A stretch of 64,000 nt of DNA from Gammaproteobacteria bacterium (GCA_002708765.1 PAPD01000018.1:5794-69793), one strand, 5' to 3'; counted from the stretch's first letter, positions 1 to 9,612 are shown. Made by a program: numbers and translations. Notes: generated from the sequence alone by a model not told the origin.

Positions 1-160
1 GGTATCCCCCATAATCCAGTTCGGCATCTTCCCAGCAAGCTGATTTAAGTAGATGTTCATCTGCGCGATCTATTCCCCTTGCATAGGCATGGATAACCTC
101 GATAATCGCCAATCTGTCAGCCACTTCTGCCACACTAGGCACCTTCCCTATCTCATTCAT
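1..160 (-). CDS. SnoaL/NTF2-like protein, N-terminal part only
   Basis: The reverse strand reads from an ATG at 160 to the window edge without a stop, giving about 53 residues. The stretch DRLAIIEVIHAYARGIDRAD followed by a Trp-Asp pair is the typical first helix of SnoaL_4/NTF2-like proteins, small cone-shaped domains that act as hydratases, isomerases or accessory subunits in catabolic clusters. The gene lies 2 bp downstream in order from nothing visible, but its start sits only 2 bp beyond the stop of the SDR gene at 163-990, so the two share one transcript. The C-terminal half is outside the window, so the substrate is unknown. Confidence 0.7.
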   Translation of the reverse strand, partial: MNEIGKVPSVAEVADRLAIIEVIHAYARGIDRADEHLLKSACWEDAELDYGGY

Positions 161-162
161 AC

Positions 163-990
163 TTAAACTCCCGTTCTATCTGCTTCCTGAACCGTAATCG
201 AATCCATATCAGCAAAACGACCATTTCGATCTGCAATAACCTCTCCTGCCCCATCTACTACAAAAACAGCACCGTTAACAAAAGAGGCCTCGTCACTCGC
301 AAGAAAACAGACTGCATTTGCGATATCTTCAACCCTGCCTCCTCGTCCCATAGGGTTAGCGTTACCAATAACCTTTGTCGCACCTTCAAGATTTCTGTGA
401 TCACCTACCGCCAACCGAGCGGTAAGACCCGTAACCGTTCCTCCGGGGCAAATAACATTGCAGCGAATACCTTTGGGGCCCAATTCCGGAGCAACCGACT
501 GCGATAATCCGATGACACCATGTTTGGCTGCGGTATAGATGTGAGGGCCCAGACCTGCTCTCACTCCGGCCGTCGAAGCTGTATTTATAATCACACCCCC
601 ATTCCCTTCCATCACTCGTGTTGCATGCTTTATCCCGTAAAAAACACTTGAAAGCAGGACATCCATTGTCCTATGCCATCCTTCCGAACTAATCTCTTTA
701 ATCGGCCCAACACTTCCCAGAATCCCTGCATTATTAAAGACGATATCCAGGCTTCCAAAGCGCTCCATCGTAAAATCAATTGCTCCCGAAACACCTTCCT
801 CCGTGGCTACGTCTGCAGCATATGAAAGACAGGCTTCTCCTAGCTCTCTAGCCACCTCCTCAGCACGCTCGGCCTGAAGATCAACAATCACACAACGAGC
901 CCCTTCGGACAGAAACTTTCTAGCAGTTCCCTCTCCAATACCACTTGCCCCACCAGTAACCAACGCTACCTTGCCTTCCAACCTATTCAC
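163..990 (-). CDS. SDR-family NAD(P)-dependent oxidoreductase
   Basis: A 275-residue classical short-chain dehydrogenase/reductase. The dinucleotide-binding TGGASGIG lies near residues 12-19, NNAG near 87, the catalytic Ser in NTAST and the catalytic Tyr-Lys in YTAAK. The C terminus carries about 20 residues beyond the usual VDGA end. The start is GTG at 990, preceded by a strong AAAGGAGG at 7 nt. It is the first gene of a minus-strand unit with the SnoaL-like gene and faces the EthD gene divergently. Such SDRs interconvert alcohols and ketones; the substrate cannot be read from the sequence. Confidence 0.93.
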   Translation of the reverse strand: MNRLEGKVALVTGGASGIGEGTARKFLSEGARCVIVDLQAERAEEVARELGEACLSYAADVATEEGVSGAIDFTMERFGSLDIVFNNAGILGSVGPIKEISSEGWHRTMDVLLSSVFYGIKHATRVMEGNGGVIINTASTAGVRAGLGPHIYTAAKHGVIGLSQSVAPELGPKGIRCNVICPGGTVTGLTARLAVGDHRNLEGATKVIGNANPMGRGGRVEDIANAVCFLASDEASFVNGAVFVVDGAGEVIADRNGRFADMDSITVQEADRTGV

Positions 991-1125
991 CCAACTGCCT
1001 CCTTTGTTGACTTTAAAAAGCGAAACACAGATAAGAGATTATTTCTTCTCGTCGCCTTTTCTGAAACCCCAAGTGGAGTATCATTCCACACTATCCATAA
1101 AAAATTCTAATCCGAAGACCATAAC

Positions 1126-1893
1126 ATGATAAGACTAGTATTCGCACTACGACGAAGCCCTTCCTTAACCCGGGAAGATTTTCAGGCATACTGGAAAAAC
1201 ACTCACGCCCCGCTGGTCGCAGAACTGAGCAAAGACCTCGATATTTTGCGTTATGTCCAAACCCATACCGTGGACGAGGCAAAAGAGGCACGAAAAGCTC
1301 GTGGAGAAATGGAACCTCCTTATGACGGAGTCGCCGAACTCTGGTGGTCGGACGAAACCAAACTCGAAGAGATTTTTGGAACCAAAGCTGGTCAGCTAGC
1401 CGGAAAACTGCTTCTGGAAGATGAAACCAGATTCATAGATCTTGCCAACTCACCTATATGGTTCGCCCATGAATATCCCCAGATTAATCCGTCACCAGAA
1501 GAAATTCTGGCCGAACCAGACAACGGGATCATCAAAGTTTTCTTTCCCCTTCGCCAGAAATCTCTACTCGCCGAATCAGAAGCACGTCATTACTGGTTGA
1601 CACATCACGGACCTATCGTAAGAGCGAAGGGTAATGAAGCAGGAATATTATGTTATCGGCAGATTCATCGTGCCAACTCAAAAACTGACATAATGTTACA
1701 AAAATCTAGGGGCACACGGGTCTCATCATATCTTGGACATGCAGAAGCATGGGTAGACCGAAACGGAATAACTTCAGCAGAAGCAGCAGAAGCAGCTAAC
1801 AAGGCATTTATTAGTGACGAAATGAATTTCATTGATATGAAACGCTCTACAATCTTTTATGGTAATGAGTATTCGGTTATTGATAACAGGTAG
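1126..1893 (+). CDS. tandem EthD-domain protein
   Basis: A 255-residue protein with two copies of the EthD / dimeric alpha-beta barrel domain. Copy 1 (about 1-115) begins MIRLVFALRRSPSLTREDFQ with YWKNTHAPLV; copy 2 (about 135-250) repeats this as IIKVFFPLRQKS and YWLTHHGPIV. EthD proteins occur beside cytochrome P450 and degradation enzymes and their exact job is poorly known. Each copy keeps the conserved W-x-x-x-H-x-P/G motif, so the gene product probably forms an internal pseudo-dimer. An SDR gene follows 36 bp downstream and probably belongs to the same operon. Confidence 0.85.
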   Translation: MIRLVFALRRSPSLTREDFQAYWKNTHAPLVAELSKDLDILRYVQTHTVDEAKEARKARGEMEPPYDGVAELWWSDETKLEEIFGTKAGQLAGKLLLEDETRFIDLANSPIWFAHEYPQINPSPEEILAEPDNGIIKVFFPLRQKSLLAESEARHYWLTHHGPIVRAKGNEAGILCYRQIHRANSKTDIMLQKSRGTRVSSYLGHAEAWVDRNGITSAEAAEAANKAFISDEMNFIDMKRSTIFYGNEYSVIDNR

Positions 1894-1929
1894 AATAGAG
1901 AACAGAGAAATATAGAGGCACTGAAAGAT

Positions 1930-2691
1930 ATGGATCTTGGGTTAAAAAACAAAAAAGTTATCCTGACTGGCGGAAGTAAGGGGATCGGGTTCTATACCAC
2001 CAAGTTATTGATATCAGAAGGCTGCCGGGTAGCTTTCTGCGCAAGAAACGGACAAAACATAAAAAACGCCCTTCAATTACTAGGTGATGATAACGGAGCG
2101 GCATTAGGATTCACAGCGAACCTAGAAAACGAAACAGAAACAAGGCGGTTCGCAGAAGAGGCTATCGAACAACTCGAAGGGGTAGATCTCCTAATCCACA
2201 ACGCTAGTGGTTTCGATCACCAAGGGGATGAAGAAGGCTGGATGCGAAGTTTTCAAGTGGATATGATGGCAGGGGTCAGATTAGTCGAGACTGCGATAGA
2301 ATCGTTAAAGACTAGCTCCGCAGCGAGCATCACCTTCGTTGGCTCAATGGCAAGTAAATTTCATTTCGGAAATAGACCAAATGCTTACGGCCCATCTAAG
2401 GCAGCAATGCGTGTTTACGCCAATGACCTTGCTCAACAATACGGGAAAAAAGGTATACGTTCTAACGTGGTCTCACCCGGGGCAGTCTGGTTTGAAGGGG
2501 GATCCTGGGACCAACGCAAAAAAGAAAACCCGAAATTTTATTCTGCAGTGGAGAGAAAAATACCTTTGGGCCGTTTGGGCTCCGCTGATGAAATTGCAAG
2601 GATTATTGCATTCGTTGCAAGCCCGGCGGGCATATGGATAAACGCCGAACATATCGCTGCCGATGGGGGCCAGGTGGCCGCGGTCTATTAA
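1930..2691 (+). CDS. SDR-family oxidoreductase
   Basis: A 253-residue SDR with GGSKGIG near residues 15-21, the NAS variant of NNAG, catalytic Ser in VGSMAS and YGPSK as the Tyr-Lys pair. The end INAEHIAADGGQ is the standard SDR C terminus. It resembles 3-oxoacyl-ACP reductase-like SDRs used in catabolic clusters. It follows the EthD gene and precedes a lipoprotein protease; the next gene begins 17 bp after its stop. Confidence 0.92.
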   Translation: MDLGLKNKKVILTGGSKGIGFYTTKLLISEGCRVAFCARNGQNIKNALQLLGDDNGAALGFTANLENETETRRFAEEAIEQLEGVDLLIHNASGFDHQGDEEGWMRSFQVDMMAGVRLVETAIESLKTSSAASITFVGSMASKFHFGNRPNAYGPSKAAMRVYANDLAQQYGKKGIRSNVVSPGAVWFEGGSWDQRKKENPKFYSAVERKIPLGRLGSADEIARIIAFVASPAGIWINAEHIAADGGQVAAVY

Positions 2692-2708
2692 ACCAAAGGA
2701 TATTACTC

Positions 2709-4316
2709 ATGATGCTGCCAAAACTCCCTTTTACCTCTATATTTGCGATCTCCATCATACTATGTGCCGGATGTGGTGGTGGATCGAACAATAATGGCTC
2801 AGCTCCCATTTCTCCATCTACCCCACCACAGCAGAAAGAACCAAAATCAGATTTCGAATCAGGAACTTTCCAGAACTTCAATCGTTTTGAACAACTTTGC
2901 GAAAACCCCAGGCAGGGAAGTGATTCACAAGGCAGGCCATTTCCTGACTCTCAGGGTTCGACTCAAGACGAAAACAACTGGCTCAGATCCTGGAGCCATG
3001 ATCTCTACTTATGGTATGACGAAATCACTGATGTTGACCCAGAAAGCTTATCTACCCCTGAATATTTCGAGAAAATGAAAACGTTCGAGTTAACAGAGTC
3101 TGGCAACCCCAAAGATAAATTTCATTTCGCTATTCCGACAGATGAGTGGATCGCTCTTTCCCAGGGGGGGGTTCAAGGAGGTTACGGAGCAGAATTCAAG
3201 ATATTGAATGGCGCTCCTCCTAGGAAAGTACTTGTTGCCTATACCGAACCAGACACACCTGCCACGGCAGAGGCCATCAATTTAAAAAGAGGAGCAGAAA
3301 TTCTTGAGATTGATGGAGTTGACGTAATTAACGGAGATGATATCGATACCCTTAACAATGGACTTTTCCCTGACGCCGGAGAATCACATACCTTTTTAAT
3401 AAAAAACGTGGAAGAAGATTCTTCCAGATCAATTACGATGACTTCAACAGAAATCGTTTCCACTCCGGTTCAAAATTTATCATTCCTGGAAACAGCTAAC
3501 GGAGTGGTAGGATATTTCACATTTAACAGCCACATAGCACCAGCAGAAAAACAATTAATTGAAGCAGTGACGCAACTCAGAGAATCCAATATTTCCGATC
3601 TGGTTGTCGACCTAAGATACAACGGAGGCGGGTTTCTTGATATCGCGAATGAGCTTTCAGCGATGATTGCCGGAGATTCAGCAGTAGGCCAGGTTTTCGA
3701 AGCCATCGAATTCAACGAGAAACACCCTGACCTCAATCCGGTCACTGGCGAACGACTGACACCCAAAGACTTTCTAACCACCAGCCAGGGGTTTTCTGCT
3801 CCGGAAGGCGTCCCCTTGCCTGTCTTGGGACTTGATCGGGTTTTCATTATCACCGGCTCCGGAACTTGCTCCGCGAGCGAGTCAATTATAAATGGGTTAC
3901 GTGGTATAGATATGGAAGTAATAGTGATCGGAAACACGACTTGCGGAAAGCCTTACGGATTTTATGCCTTCGATAATTGCGGAACTACCTATTTCTCCAT
4001 TCAATTCAGGGGTGTTAATCAGAAAGGCTTCGGAGATTATGCGGACGGGTTCTCTCCCTCGAATCTTACTTCTCCGGAAGGAGTCCCCATTTCAGGGTGC
4101 CTAGTATCGGATGACTTTAATCATAAACTGGGAGATCCTCAGGAAGGCCGGTTGAAAGCGGCCCTGGCATATAGAAATAATGGCACGTGCCCCACGCTTG
4201 TGAATCAGGCAAGCACTGGAAAAACCGTAAAAATGCTAATAAATGAAAACGGAGACACAGCTATACAAAACAGAATGATCTGGAATCAGAACAGAATCCT
4301 AAGCAGATCACGATAA
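2709..4316 (+). CDS. PDZ/S41-family lipoprotein peptidase
   Basis: A 535-residue secreted serine protease of the carboxyl-terminal processing (S41) family. The ATG at 2709 with AAAGGA before it is preferred over an upstream in-frame start inside the previous gene, because it gives a clean signal peptide ending in CAGC (Cys22), a near-lipobox. A PDZ-like region lies around residues 165-260 (GAEILEIDGVD). The S41 core follows: VVDLRYNGGG, then the nucleophile region GSGTCSASES and the general-base Lys in TCGKPYG. It probably sits in the outer membrane or periplasm. The Gly/Asn/Ser-rich linker after the lipid Cys is usual for lipoproteins. Confidence 0.88.
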   Translation: MMLPKLPFTSIFAISIILCAGCGGGSNNNGSAPISPSTPPQQKEPKSDFESGTFQNFNRFEQLCENPRQGSDSQGRPFPDSQGSTQDENNWLRSWSHDLYLWYDEITDVDPESLSTPEYFEKMKTFELTESGNPKDKFHFAIPTDEWIALSQGGVQGGYGAEFKILNGAPPRKVLVAYTEPDTPATAEAINLKRGAEILEIDGVDVINGDDIDTLNNGLFPDAGESHTFLIKNVEEDSSRSITMTSTEIVSTPVQNLSFLETANGVVGYFTFNSHIAPAEKQLIEAVTQLRESNISDLVVDLRYNGGGFLDIANELSAMIAGDSAVGQVFEAIEFNEKHPDLNPVTGERLTPKDFLTTSQGFSAPEGVPLPVLGLDRVFIITGSGTCSASESIINGLRGIDMEVIVIGNTTCGKPYGFYAFDNCGTTYFSIQFRGVNQKGFGDYADGFSPSNLTSPEGVPISGCLVSDDFNHKLGDPQEGRLKAALAYRNNGTCPTLVNQASTGKTVKMLINENGDTAIQNRMIWNQNRILSRSR

Positions 4317-4345
4317 ACCAGACATTTTTCAATCCGGCACAAATT

Positions 4346-5536
4346 ATGAATGGAAAAAAAACCGCTTACCCATTGTCCGATTTGAAAGTTCTCGATTTTT
4401 CGAGAGTTCTCGCAGGCCCTTTTGCGGGCCGGATGCTATCCGACCTTGGCGCAGATGTAATAAAAGTTGAACCGCCTGAGGGTGACGTCACCAGATTCTG
4501 GGGCAAGGAAATAGCCAACGTCCAGGGCTATTATCACCAGCAAAATATAGGTAAGAGAAATATCTGCATTGACTTGAGAGCAAAAGGATCATCGGACTTG
4601 ATCAAAAGACTCGTTCAGGTTGCAGATATCGTAATAGAAAACTACAGGCCGGAGGTAATGAGTCGTCTCGGCTTAGGTTATCAGAATCTAAATGAAACAA
4701 ACCCCGCAATCATCATGCTCTCTATTTCAGGATTTGGCCGGGATGGACCGGAATCACACCGCCCGGCTTACGCGCCTGTTATCCACGCGGAGGCCGGACT
4801 GATCCACCGGAACTGGACGAGAAATGGAGGGACACTTCATGATCTGCCCATCTCCTTAGCAGACACAAATGCAGCACTCCATGGTCTAGTGGCAACCCTC
4901 GCAGCAATACACATGAGGAACAAAACAGGTTCAGGACAGCACATTGATATTGCAATGATTGACGCTACCGCAGCAACGGATGATCAGCTCCAATACGACC
5001 TTGAAGATTCTTTTGTTACCGCTCCCCTGCCAAACGAAGTTTGGGAAACGGGCTTCGGACATGTCCTTATCTCGTCGGATTTCAGATTGTTCTTCCGGCT
5101 CCTGGTAGACCATTCGGGTTTGACTGATCCCTCAACATCCGGCATGGAACTAGAAGAAAAAATCTCTTCCAGGAGAAAAGCGGTCGGAGACTTGCTTCGC
5201 ACCATAACCGAAAAAAAGGAATTCGTTTCGATCATGACAGAAATTAACGTTGCCTGGGGAGAAGTTCGGGACCCCAAAACCCTGGCTAAACAGAAAACCA
5301 TTGTTCACCGAAACGCTATCATCGATACTGACGACCGGAATGGTGGAATGCGTCCCACCACTCAGTCACCTTATCGGTTCTCAAATGCTAAAAGCGGCGT
5401 GGGAGAAAAAACCTCTCATCGAGGAGAAGACTACGAAACTGTCCTAAATGAATGGCTTGGCCTAAATTCTGATGAAGTGACAGAATTATTCGATCAGAAA
5501 ATTGTTCTGCACGATCCGGACTGGATCGCAAAATAG
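4346..5536 (+). CDS. CaiB/BaiF family III CoA-transferase
   Basis: A 396-residue class III CoA-transferase. The N terminus LKVLDFSRVLAGPFAGRML, then LGADVIKVEPP and the catalytic Asp in LADTNAALHG (about residue 172) define the family. These enzymes move CoA from a donor thioester to a free acid through an aspartyl-CoA intermediate. The length is normal for the family. It lies between a secreted protease and a sulfatase on the same strand, 29 bp after the former. The acid substrate is unknown. Confidence 0.93.
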   Translation: MNGKKTAYPLSDLKVLDFSRVLAGPFAGRMLSDLGADVIKVEPPEGDVTRFWGKEIANVQGYYHQQNIGKRNICIDLRAKGSSDLIKRLVQVADIVIENYRPEVMSRLGLGYQNLNETNPAIIMLSISGFGRDGPESHRPAYAPVIHAEAGLIHRNWTRNGGTLHDLPISLADTNAALHGLVATLAAIHMRNKTGSGQHIDIAMIDATAATDDQLQYDLEDSFVTAPLPNEVWETGFGHVLISSDFRLFFRLLVDHSGLTDPSTSGMELEEKISSRRKAVGDLLRTITEKKEFVSIMTEINVAWGEVRDPKTLAKQKTIVHRNAIIDTDDRNGGMRPTTQSPYRFSNAKSGVGEKTSHRGEDYETVLNEWLGLNSDEVTELFDQKIVLHDPDWIAK

Positions 5537-5616
5537 AAAGCCCCTTTTTCTATAACAATGAAATAGCTTTATGGAGGCAGAAAAGCTAACCTGACTTTTT
5601 TACTCAAATTCAAGGC

Positions 5617-7266
5617 TTGCTAACATTGGTAAAACCTATTGCAATAATTGGAATCCTTGCCGGAGTCTTTCTCGCTGCCTATAGCTATCGTTTTGAACTA
5701 CTTCTCACCGCTGTAAATCTAGCGATTGGCTCTAAATCCGTTAACCCACATGAAGAGATTCTCTGGAACTCACCGGAAAAGGAAGAAAAAAGAGACGGTC
5801 GCCCCAATGTTGTCATGATCGTTGCAGATGACCTAGGATGGAACGACCTTACTTTTAATGGAGGGGGAGTAGCCGGGGGACTGGTTCCGACTCCTAATAT
5901 AGATTCGATTGCGAAGGAAGGAATCTTGTTCAAGAATGGTTACTCCGCGAGCGGGACTTGTGCTCCTTCCCGAGCAGCCCTAATGACCGGGCTCTATCCT
6001 ACCAGGGTGGGTTTCGAATTCACTCCTACGCCACCGTTCATGAGCCGTTATCTGGATATAAGTAACAAAGCCTTCGGTCCGGGGCTTCCCGGCAAGAATT
6101 ATTTCGACAGATACGATGACGAAGTGGTGCCTAATTTTCGGGAAATGGGGCTACCAACGGAGGAGGTAACGCTAGCGGAAAGATTTAAAGAAGCGGGATA
6201 CTACACCGCTCACATAGGAAAATGGCACCTGGGTCGAGAAAATGGGATGTCGCCAAACCAGCAGGGGTTCGTTGACAGTCTCCGTATGGAGAGCGGCCTC
6301 TATCTGCCAAAAGATGATCCAGAAGTTGTGAACTCGATACAGCCCTGGGATCCAATCGATAAATTCCTTTGGGCAGCCCTGCAACATTCAGCCGTATTTA
6401 ACGACGGCGAAGCATTTGAACCCGGCGGATATCTAACCGATTACTGGACAAAAGAGGCAATCAAAGTAATAGAGAACAACAGGAATAGACCTTTTTTTCT
6501 GTATTTCGCGCACTGGGCAGTTCATAACCCCTTGCAGGCGCTTAAAGAAGATTACGATTCGTTAGAGGAAATTGCAGATCATCGGCTCAGAGTTTATGCG
6601 GCGATGGTAAAATCACTTGACCGAAGCGTGGGTAAAGTCCTTGAGGCTCTGAAGAAGAATGGCCTGGAAGAAAACACTCTGGTAATGTTTACCTCCGACA
6701 ACGGTGGCCCGGGATACATAGGCCTCCCGGAGATCAACGACCCTTTCAGGGGGTGGAAGATCAGTTTTTTTGAAGGAGGGATACATGTACCTTTTTTTAT
6801 CAAGTGGCCCAAAGAGATAGCCGAAGCAAGAATATACAAAAATCCTGTCCATCATATGGATCTTGCGGCTACAGCACTAGCTGCGGCAGGGATTCAGGCA
6901 GAAGGGCTTGACGGAGTGGACCTGCTTCCGCATGTCGCCAACGAGGATAACTCCAGCCCACACGAAACACTTTTCTGGAGAGGAGGGCATTATGAAGTAG
7001 TTCTTAAAGATGGATGGAAACTTCAACGAATGAGTGACCCCGAAAAAACATGGCTTTTCAATCTAAATGAAGATCCCACAGAACAAAACAATCTGGTCCA
7101 GGAAAACCCAGAACTAGTTGATCAATTGATCGGGTTACTCGAAACTCACAACGCTAGCCAAAAACAATCTATCTGGCCAGCAATGATCAATGCTCCTATT
7201 TTAATCGACAAGACCTCGGACATCTCCTTTGAAGAAGGAGATGAATATGTCTACTGGATGAACTGA
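5617..7266 (+). CDS. membrane-anchored type I sulfatase (arylsulfatase-like)
   Basis: A 549-residue alkaline-phosphatase-superfamily sulfatase. The metal-binding ADDLGWND is near residues 70-77, and the formylglycine motif C-A-P-S-R with Cys115 is intact, followed by AALMTGLYPTR. GKWHLG and TSDNGG are the further family motifs. The start is a TTG that gives an N-terminal hydrophobic anchor (residues 5-22), so the enzyme faces the periplasm. Activity needs Cys-to-formylglycine conversion by a maturase that is not in this window. Sulfatases release sulfate from aryl, alkyl or carbohydrate esters. The following gene begins 2 bp after its stop, which indicates co-transcription. Confidence 0.92.
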   Translation: MLTLVKPIAIIGILAGVFLAAYSYRFELLLTAVNLAIGSKSVNPHEEILWNSPEKEEKRDGRPNVVMIVADDLGWNDLTFNGGGVAGGLVPTPNIDSIAKEGILFKNGYSASGTCAPSRAALMTGLYPTRVGFEFTPTPPFMSRYLDISNKAFGPGLPGKNYFDRYDDEVVPNFREMGLPTEEVTLAERFKEAGYYTAHIGKWHLGRENGMSPNQQGFVDSLRMESGLYLPKDDPEVVNSIQPWDPIDKFLWAALQHSAVFNDGEAFEPGGYLTDYWTKEAIKVIENNRNRPFFLYFAHWAVHNPLQALKEDYDSLEEIADHRLRVYAAMVKSLDRSVGKVLEALKKNGLEENTLVMFTSDNGGPGYIGLPEINDPFRGWKISFFEGGIHVPFFIKWPKEIAEARIYKNPVHHMDLAATALAAAGIQAEGLDGVDLLPHVANEDNSSPHETLFWRGGHYEVVLKDGWKLQRMSDPEKTWLFNLNEDPTEQNNLVQENPELVDQLIGLLETHNASQKQSIWPAMINAPILIDKTSDISFEEGDEYVYWMN

Positions 7267-7267
7267 T

Positions 7268-8569
7268 TTGGAACCAAAAGTGTTGCTAAAAAAGTTCTTT
7301 ATGAGCGCTTTGATCAGTAATACGAGGCTCAATTTTTCCCGTTTAAAACACAGAATAAAAAGAAAAGATATTCCCATTGTCCACTATTTTCATCAGGTTG
7401 ATGATCCATATAGTCATCTGGCTGTTCAGAAAATTTCGATGCTTAAGGAAAATTATGACATCAGTTTTAAATTCCACCTATGCGGACCACCTTCAAAGGA
7501 TGAGCAGGGAGATAGTTCACGTTTTCATTCATGGGCGTTGGCCGACGCCAGAAATATATCCGAACACTACAAGACAAAACTTCCCAGAGGAATCAACAAA
7601 ATTTCCGAAAACCAGAAAATAGTAGCGGAAGAGAAGTTATCCCGAGAACTGAATGGACACCATTTCACTGAAACAGCTATCGAGCTAGGAGAAAAACTGT
7701 GGTCTGGGCAAACACTTCCTTTGACCGGTTCTAAAACAATTGAGCCGACCCGAGGATCCAATCTTCGAAAGAAACTTGGGCACTGGTTAAGTGGCACTTT
7801 CTACTATGAGGGAGAGTGGTATTGGGGGGTCGACAGATTGCTCCACCTGGAATCTCGGCTTGTCGAGGCAGGCCTTGGTTCAGCCAATGCCCCACCTTGT
7901 GTTCCCAGGCCACATGAGTCACCCGGGGAACCTTTTGAGGAAAAGGATTTAACATTGGAATTCTTTCCTTCACTTAGAAGCCCCTACAGCGCAATCTGCT
8001 TCGACCGGGTTGTAGCATTAGCAAACGAGACAGGAGTAAAACTGAAAACGCTCCCTGTAATGCCCATGATGATGCGCGGTGTAAAAGCTTCTCGATCGAA
8101 ACAGTTCTATATTCTGACTGATGCAAAAAGAGAAGCTGTCTATTATGGCCAGGCTTTTGGCCCGATAGTGGATCCGATCGGAGAACCCGTCATAGAAGCC
8201 TTCAAGCTGCTTACTGCGATGATCAAGATGGATAAAGAGACTGAATATTGTGGCAATTATCTCAAGGCTGCCTGGTCGGAGGGAATCGATATAACCAGAC
8301 CTGAAGGCCTGAAGAAGGTAGTTGAGAGAACAGGAGTGAGCTGGAACAAGGTAACCGAAGAGAAGGAAGCATCCGGTTGGGAGGCTATTCTAGATAAAAA
8401 TCTGTCCCGAATGCTAGAATTCGGCTTCTGGGGAGTGCCCAGCTTCAATCTCACAGGTGGGGATGCTGAAGATTTCAGCTGCTGGGGACAAGACAGATTA
8501 TGGCTATTAAGACACGAAATTGAAAAAAGAACGATAAAGAAAAAACCGAATGAGAGAGTATGGAAATGA
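7268..8569 (+). CDS. duplicated DsbA/2-hydroxychromene-2-carboxylate isomerase-like protein
   Basis: A 433-residue protein with two DsbA-like thioredoxin folds in tandem. Domain 1 (about 35-205) opens with VHYFHQVDDPYSHLAV, domain 2 (about 235-425) with LEFFPSLRSPYSAICF; both keep the S-P-Y-S or D-P-Y-S substitution for CxxC that marks HCCA-isomerase and kappa-GST relatives. Domain 2 ends with FWGVPSFNL, the usual cis-Pro loop. It is therefore probably a glutathione-using isomerase or transferase rather than a disulfide oxidase. The start may be TTG at 7268 or ATG at 7301; neither has a strong ribosome site. It overlaps the next gene by 10 bp and follows the sulfatase directly. Confidence 0.8.
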   Translation: MEPKVLLKKFFMSALISNTRLNFSRLKHRIKRKDIPIVHYFHQVDDPYSHLAVQKISMLKENYDISFKFHLCGPPSKDEQGDSSRFHSWALADARNISEHYKTKLPRGINKISENQKIVAEEKLSRELNGHHFTETAIELGEKLWSGQTLPLTGSKTIEPTRGSNLRKKLGHWLSGTFYYEGEWYWGVDRLLHLESRLVEAGLGSANAPPCVPRPHESPGEPFEEKDLTLEFFPSLRSPYSAICFDRVVALANETGVKLKTLPVMPMMMRGVKASRSKQFYILTDAKREAVYYGQAFGPIVDPIGEPVIEAFKLLTAMIKMDKETEYCGNYLKAAWSEGIDITRPEGLKKVVERTGVSWNKVTEEKEASGWEAILDKNLSRMLEFGFWGVPSFNLTGGDAEDFSCWGQDRLWLLRHEIEKRTIKKKPNERVWK

Positions 8570-9612
8570 AAAAATTCCTTTTGTATGGGTTTCTAATCAC
8601 TACCACTCTAGGCCTCGCATTAAGAGGTTCCCTCGAATTCGAGAAACCCCGGGGAGTCGCACTGAAATTTTTTACAAAAACTCAGACAGAAAATGGGTCA
8701 AGAAGTGTGCCGACTCCGGATGCGCTCCAGGTTTTCCTATGCGGCACCGCATCACCCATTAATAATTCTGGCCGTGCTCAGGCTTGCGTTGCAGTTCTCA
8801 CGCCTCAACATTTTTATCTAGTAGATGTCGGAGCTGGCTCAACCTCCAACCTGCAAAGTTCTGGATTACCTTTTGATCGATTGCAAGGAATTTTGATTAC
8901 GCATTTCCATTCCGATCATATTGCTGAAATATACGAGGCAAACCTCTTATCATGGGTAACTGGAAGACCAGAACAACTAAAAGTATATGGTCCGGAAGGC
9001 ATAAAAAATCTGGTCAGGAACATTAACGATACCTACGCTCCCGATCGAAGCTATCGAACCGAACATCATAGTGAAAAGCTATTGCCACCAATATTAGGCC
9101 TTATGTCTCACGAAAGAGTGGAACCGGGCGGAATAATAGTAGATGGTGACTTGGTAATCACGCCTTATCTATCTGATCACCATCCGGCAAGCCCAGCTGT
9201 CGGTTACCGTTTCGATTATCGCGGAAGGAGCGTAGTGGTATCGGGAGATAGCAACATCACTGAAGAGACTCGGATAATAACGGATTCAGTAGACATTCTT
9301 ATTCACGACGCACGTTCAGAGAGAATTATCAAGGAAATGGTTAATGCATCCAAGGATCTCGGCCTTAATCGAAGAGCCAAAATTTTTGAGGACATACAGG
9401 ACTATCACGCATCTACCGAATCTATCCTGAAATTAACGGACACATCTCAGATCAAAACGGTTGTCTTCTATCACCTGGTACCGACCTCGGATAGTTTTAT
9501 CGTGGAGCTAGAATTCAAAAGAGGCATGCCGGAGAATTTCCTGGTCGGAACCGACCGACAGTGGTTCGTATTGCCTTCTTACTCCAGTGAAATAAAAATC
9601 ATAGAACAATGA
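8560..9612 (+). CDS. exported metallo-beta-lactamase-fold hydrolase
   Basis: A 350-residue MBL-fold enzyme with an N-terminal signal or anchor (about residues 4-22). The metal motif HFHSDH, then a His in SDHHPA, Asp in VVSGDSN and a late His in FYHL give the full set of zinc ligands. The arrangement is close to ribonuclease Z/arylsulfatase-type MBL proteins, but the export signal argues against an RNA substrate. It overlaps the preceding DsbA-like gene and belongs to the sulfatase operon. A second start at 8566 is equally possible. Confidence 0.88.
   Translation: MEMKKFLLYGFLITTTLGLALRGSLEFEKPRGVALKFFTKTQTENGSRSVPTPDALQVFLCGTASPINNSGRAQACVAVLTPQHFYLVDVGAGSTSNLQSSGLPFDRLQGILITHFHSDHIAEIYEANLLSWVTGRPEQLKVYGPEGIKNLVRNINDTYAPDRSYRTEHHSEKLLPPILGLMSHERVEPGGIIVDGDLVITPYLSDHHPASPAVGYRFDYRGRSVVVSGDSNITEETRIITDSVDILIHDARSERIIKEMVNASKDLGLNRRAKIFEDIQDYHASTESILKLTDTSQIKTVVFYHLVPTSDSFIVELEFKRGMPENFLVGTDRQWFVLPSYSSEIKIIEQ

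Noticed and set aside
3470-3937. Minus-strand frame of 155 codons inside the S41 peptidase
   Set aside because: Antisense to the conserved protease core, with no homology that I recognise.
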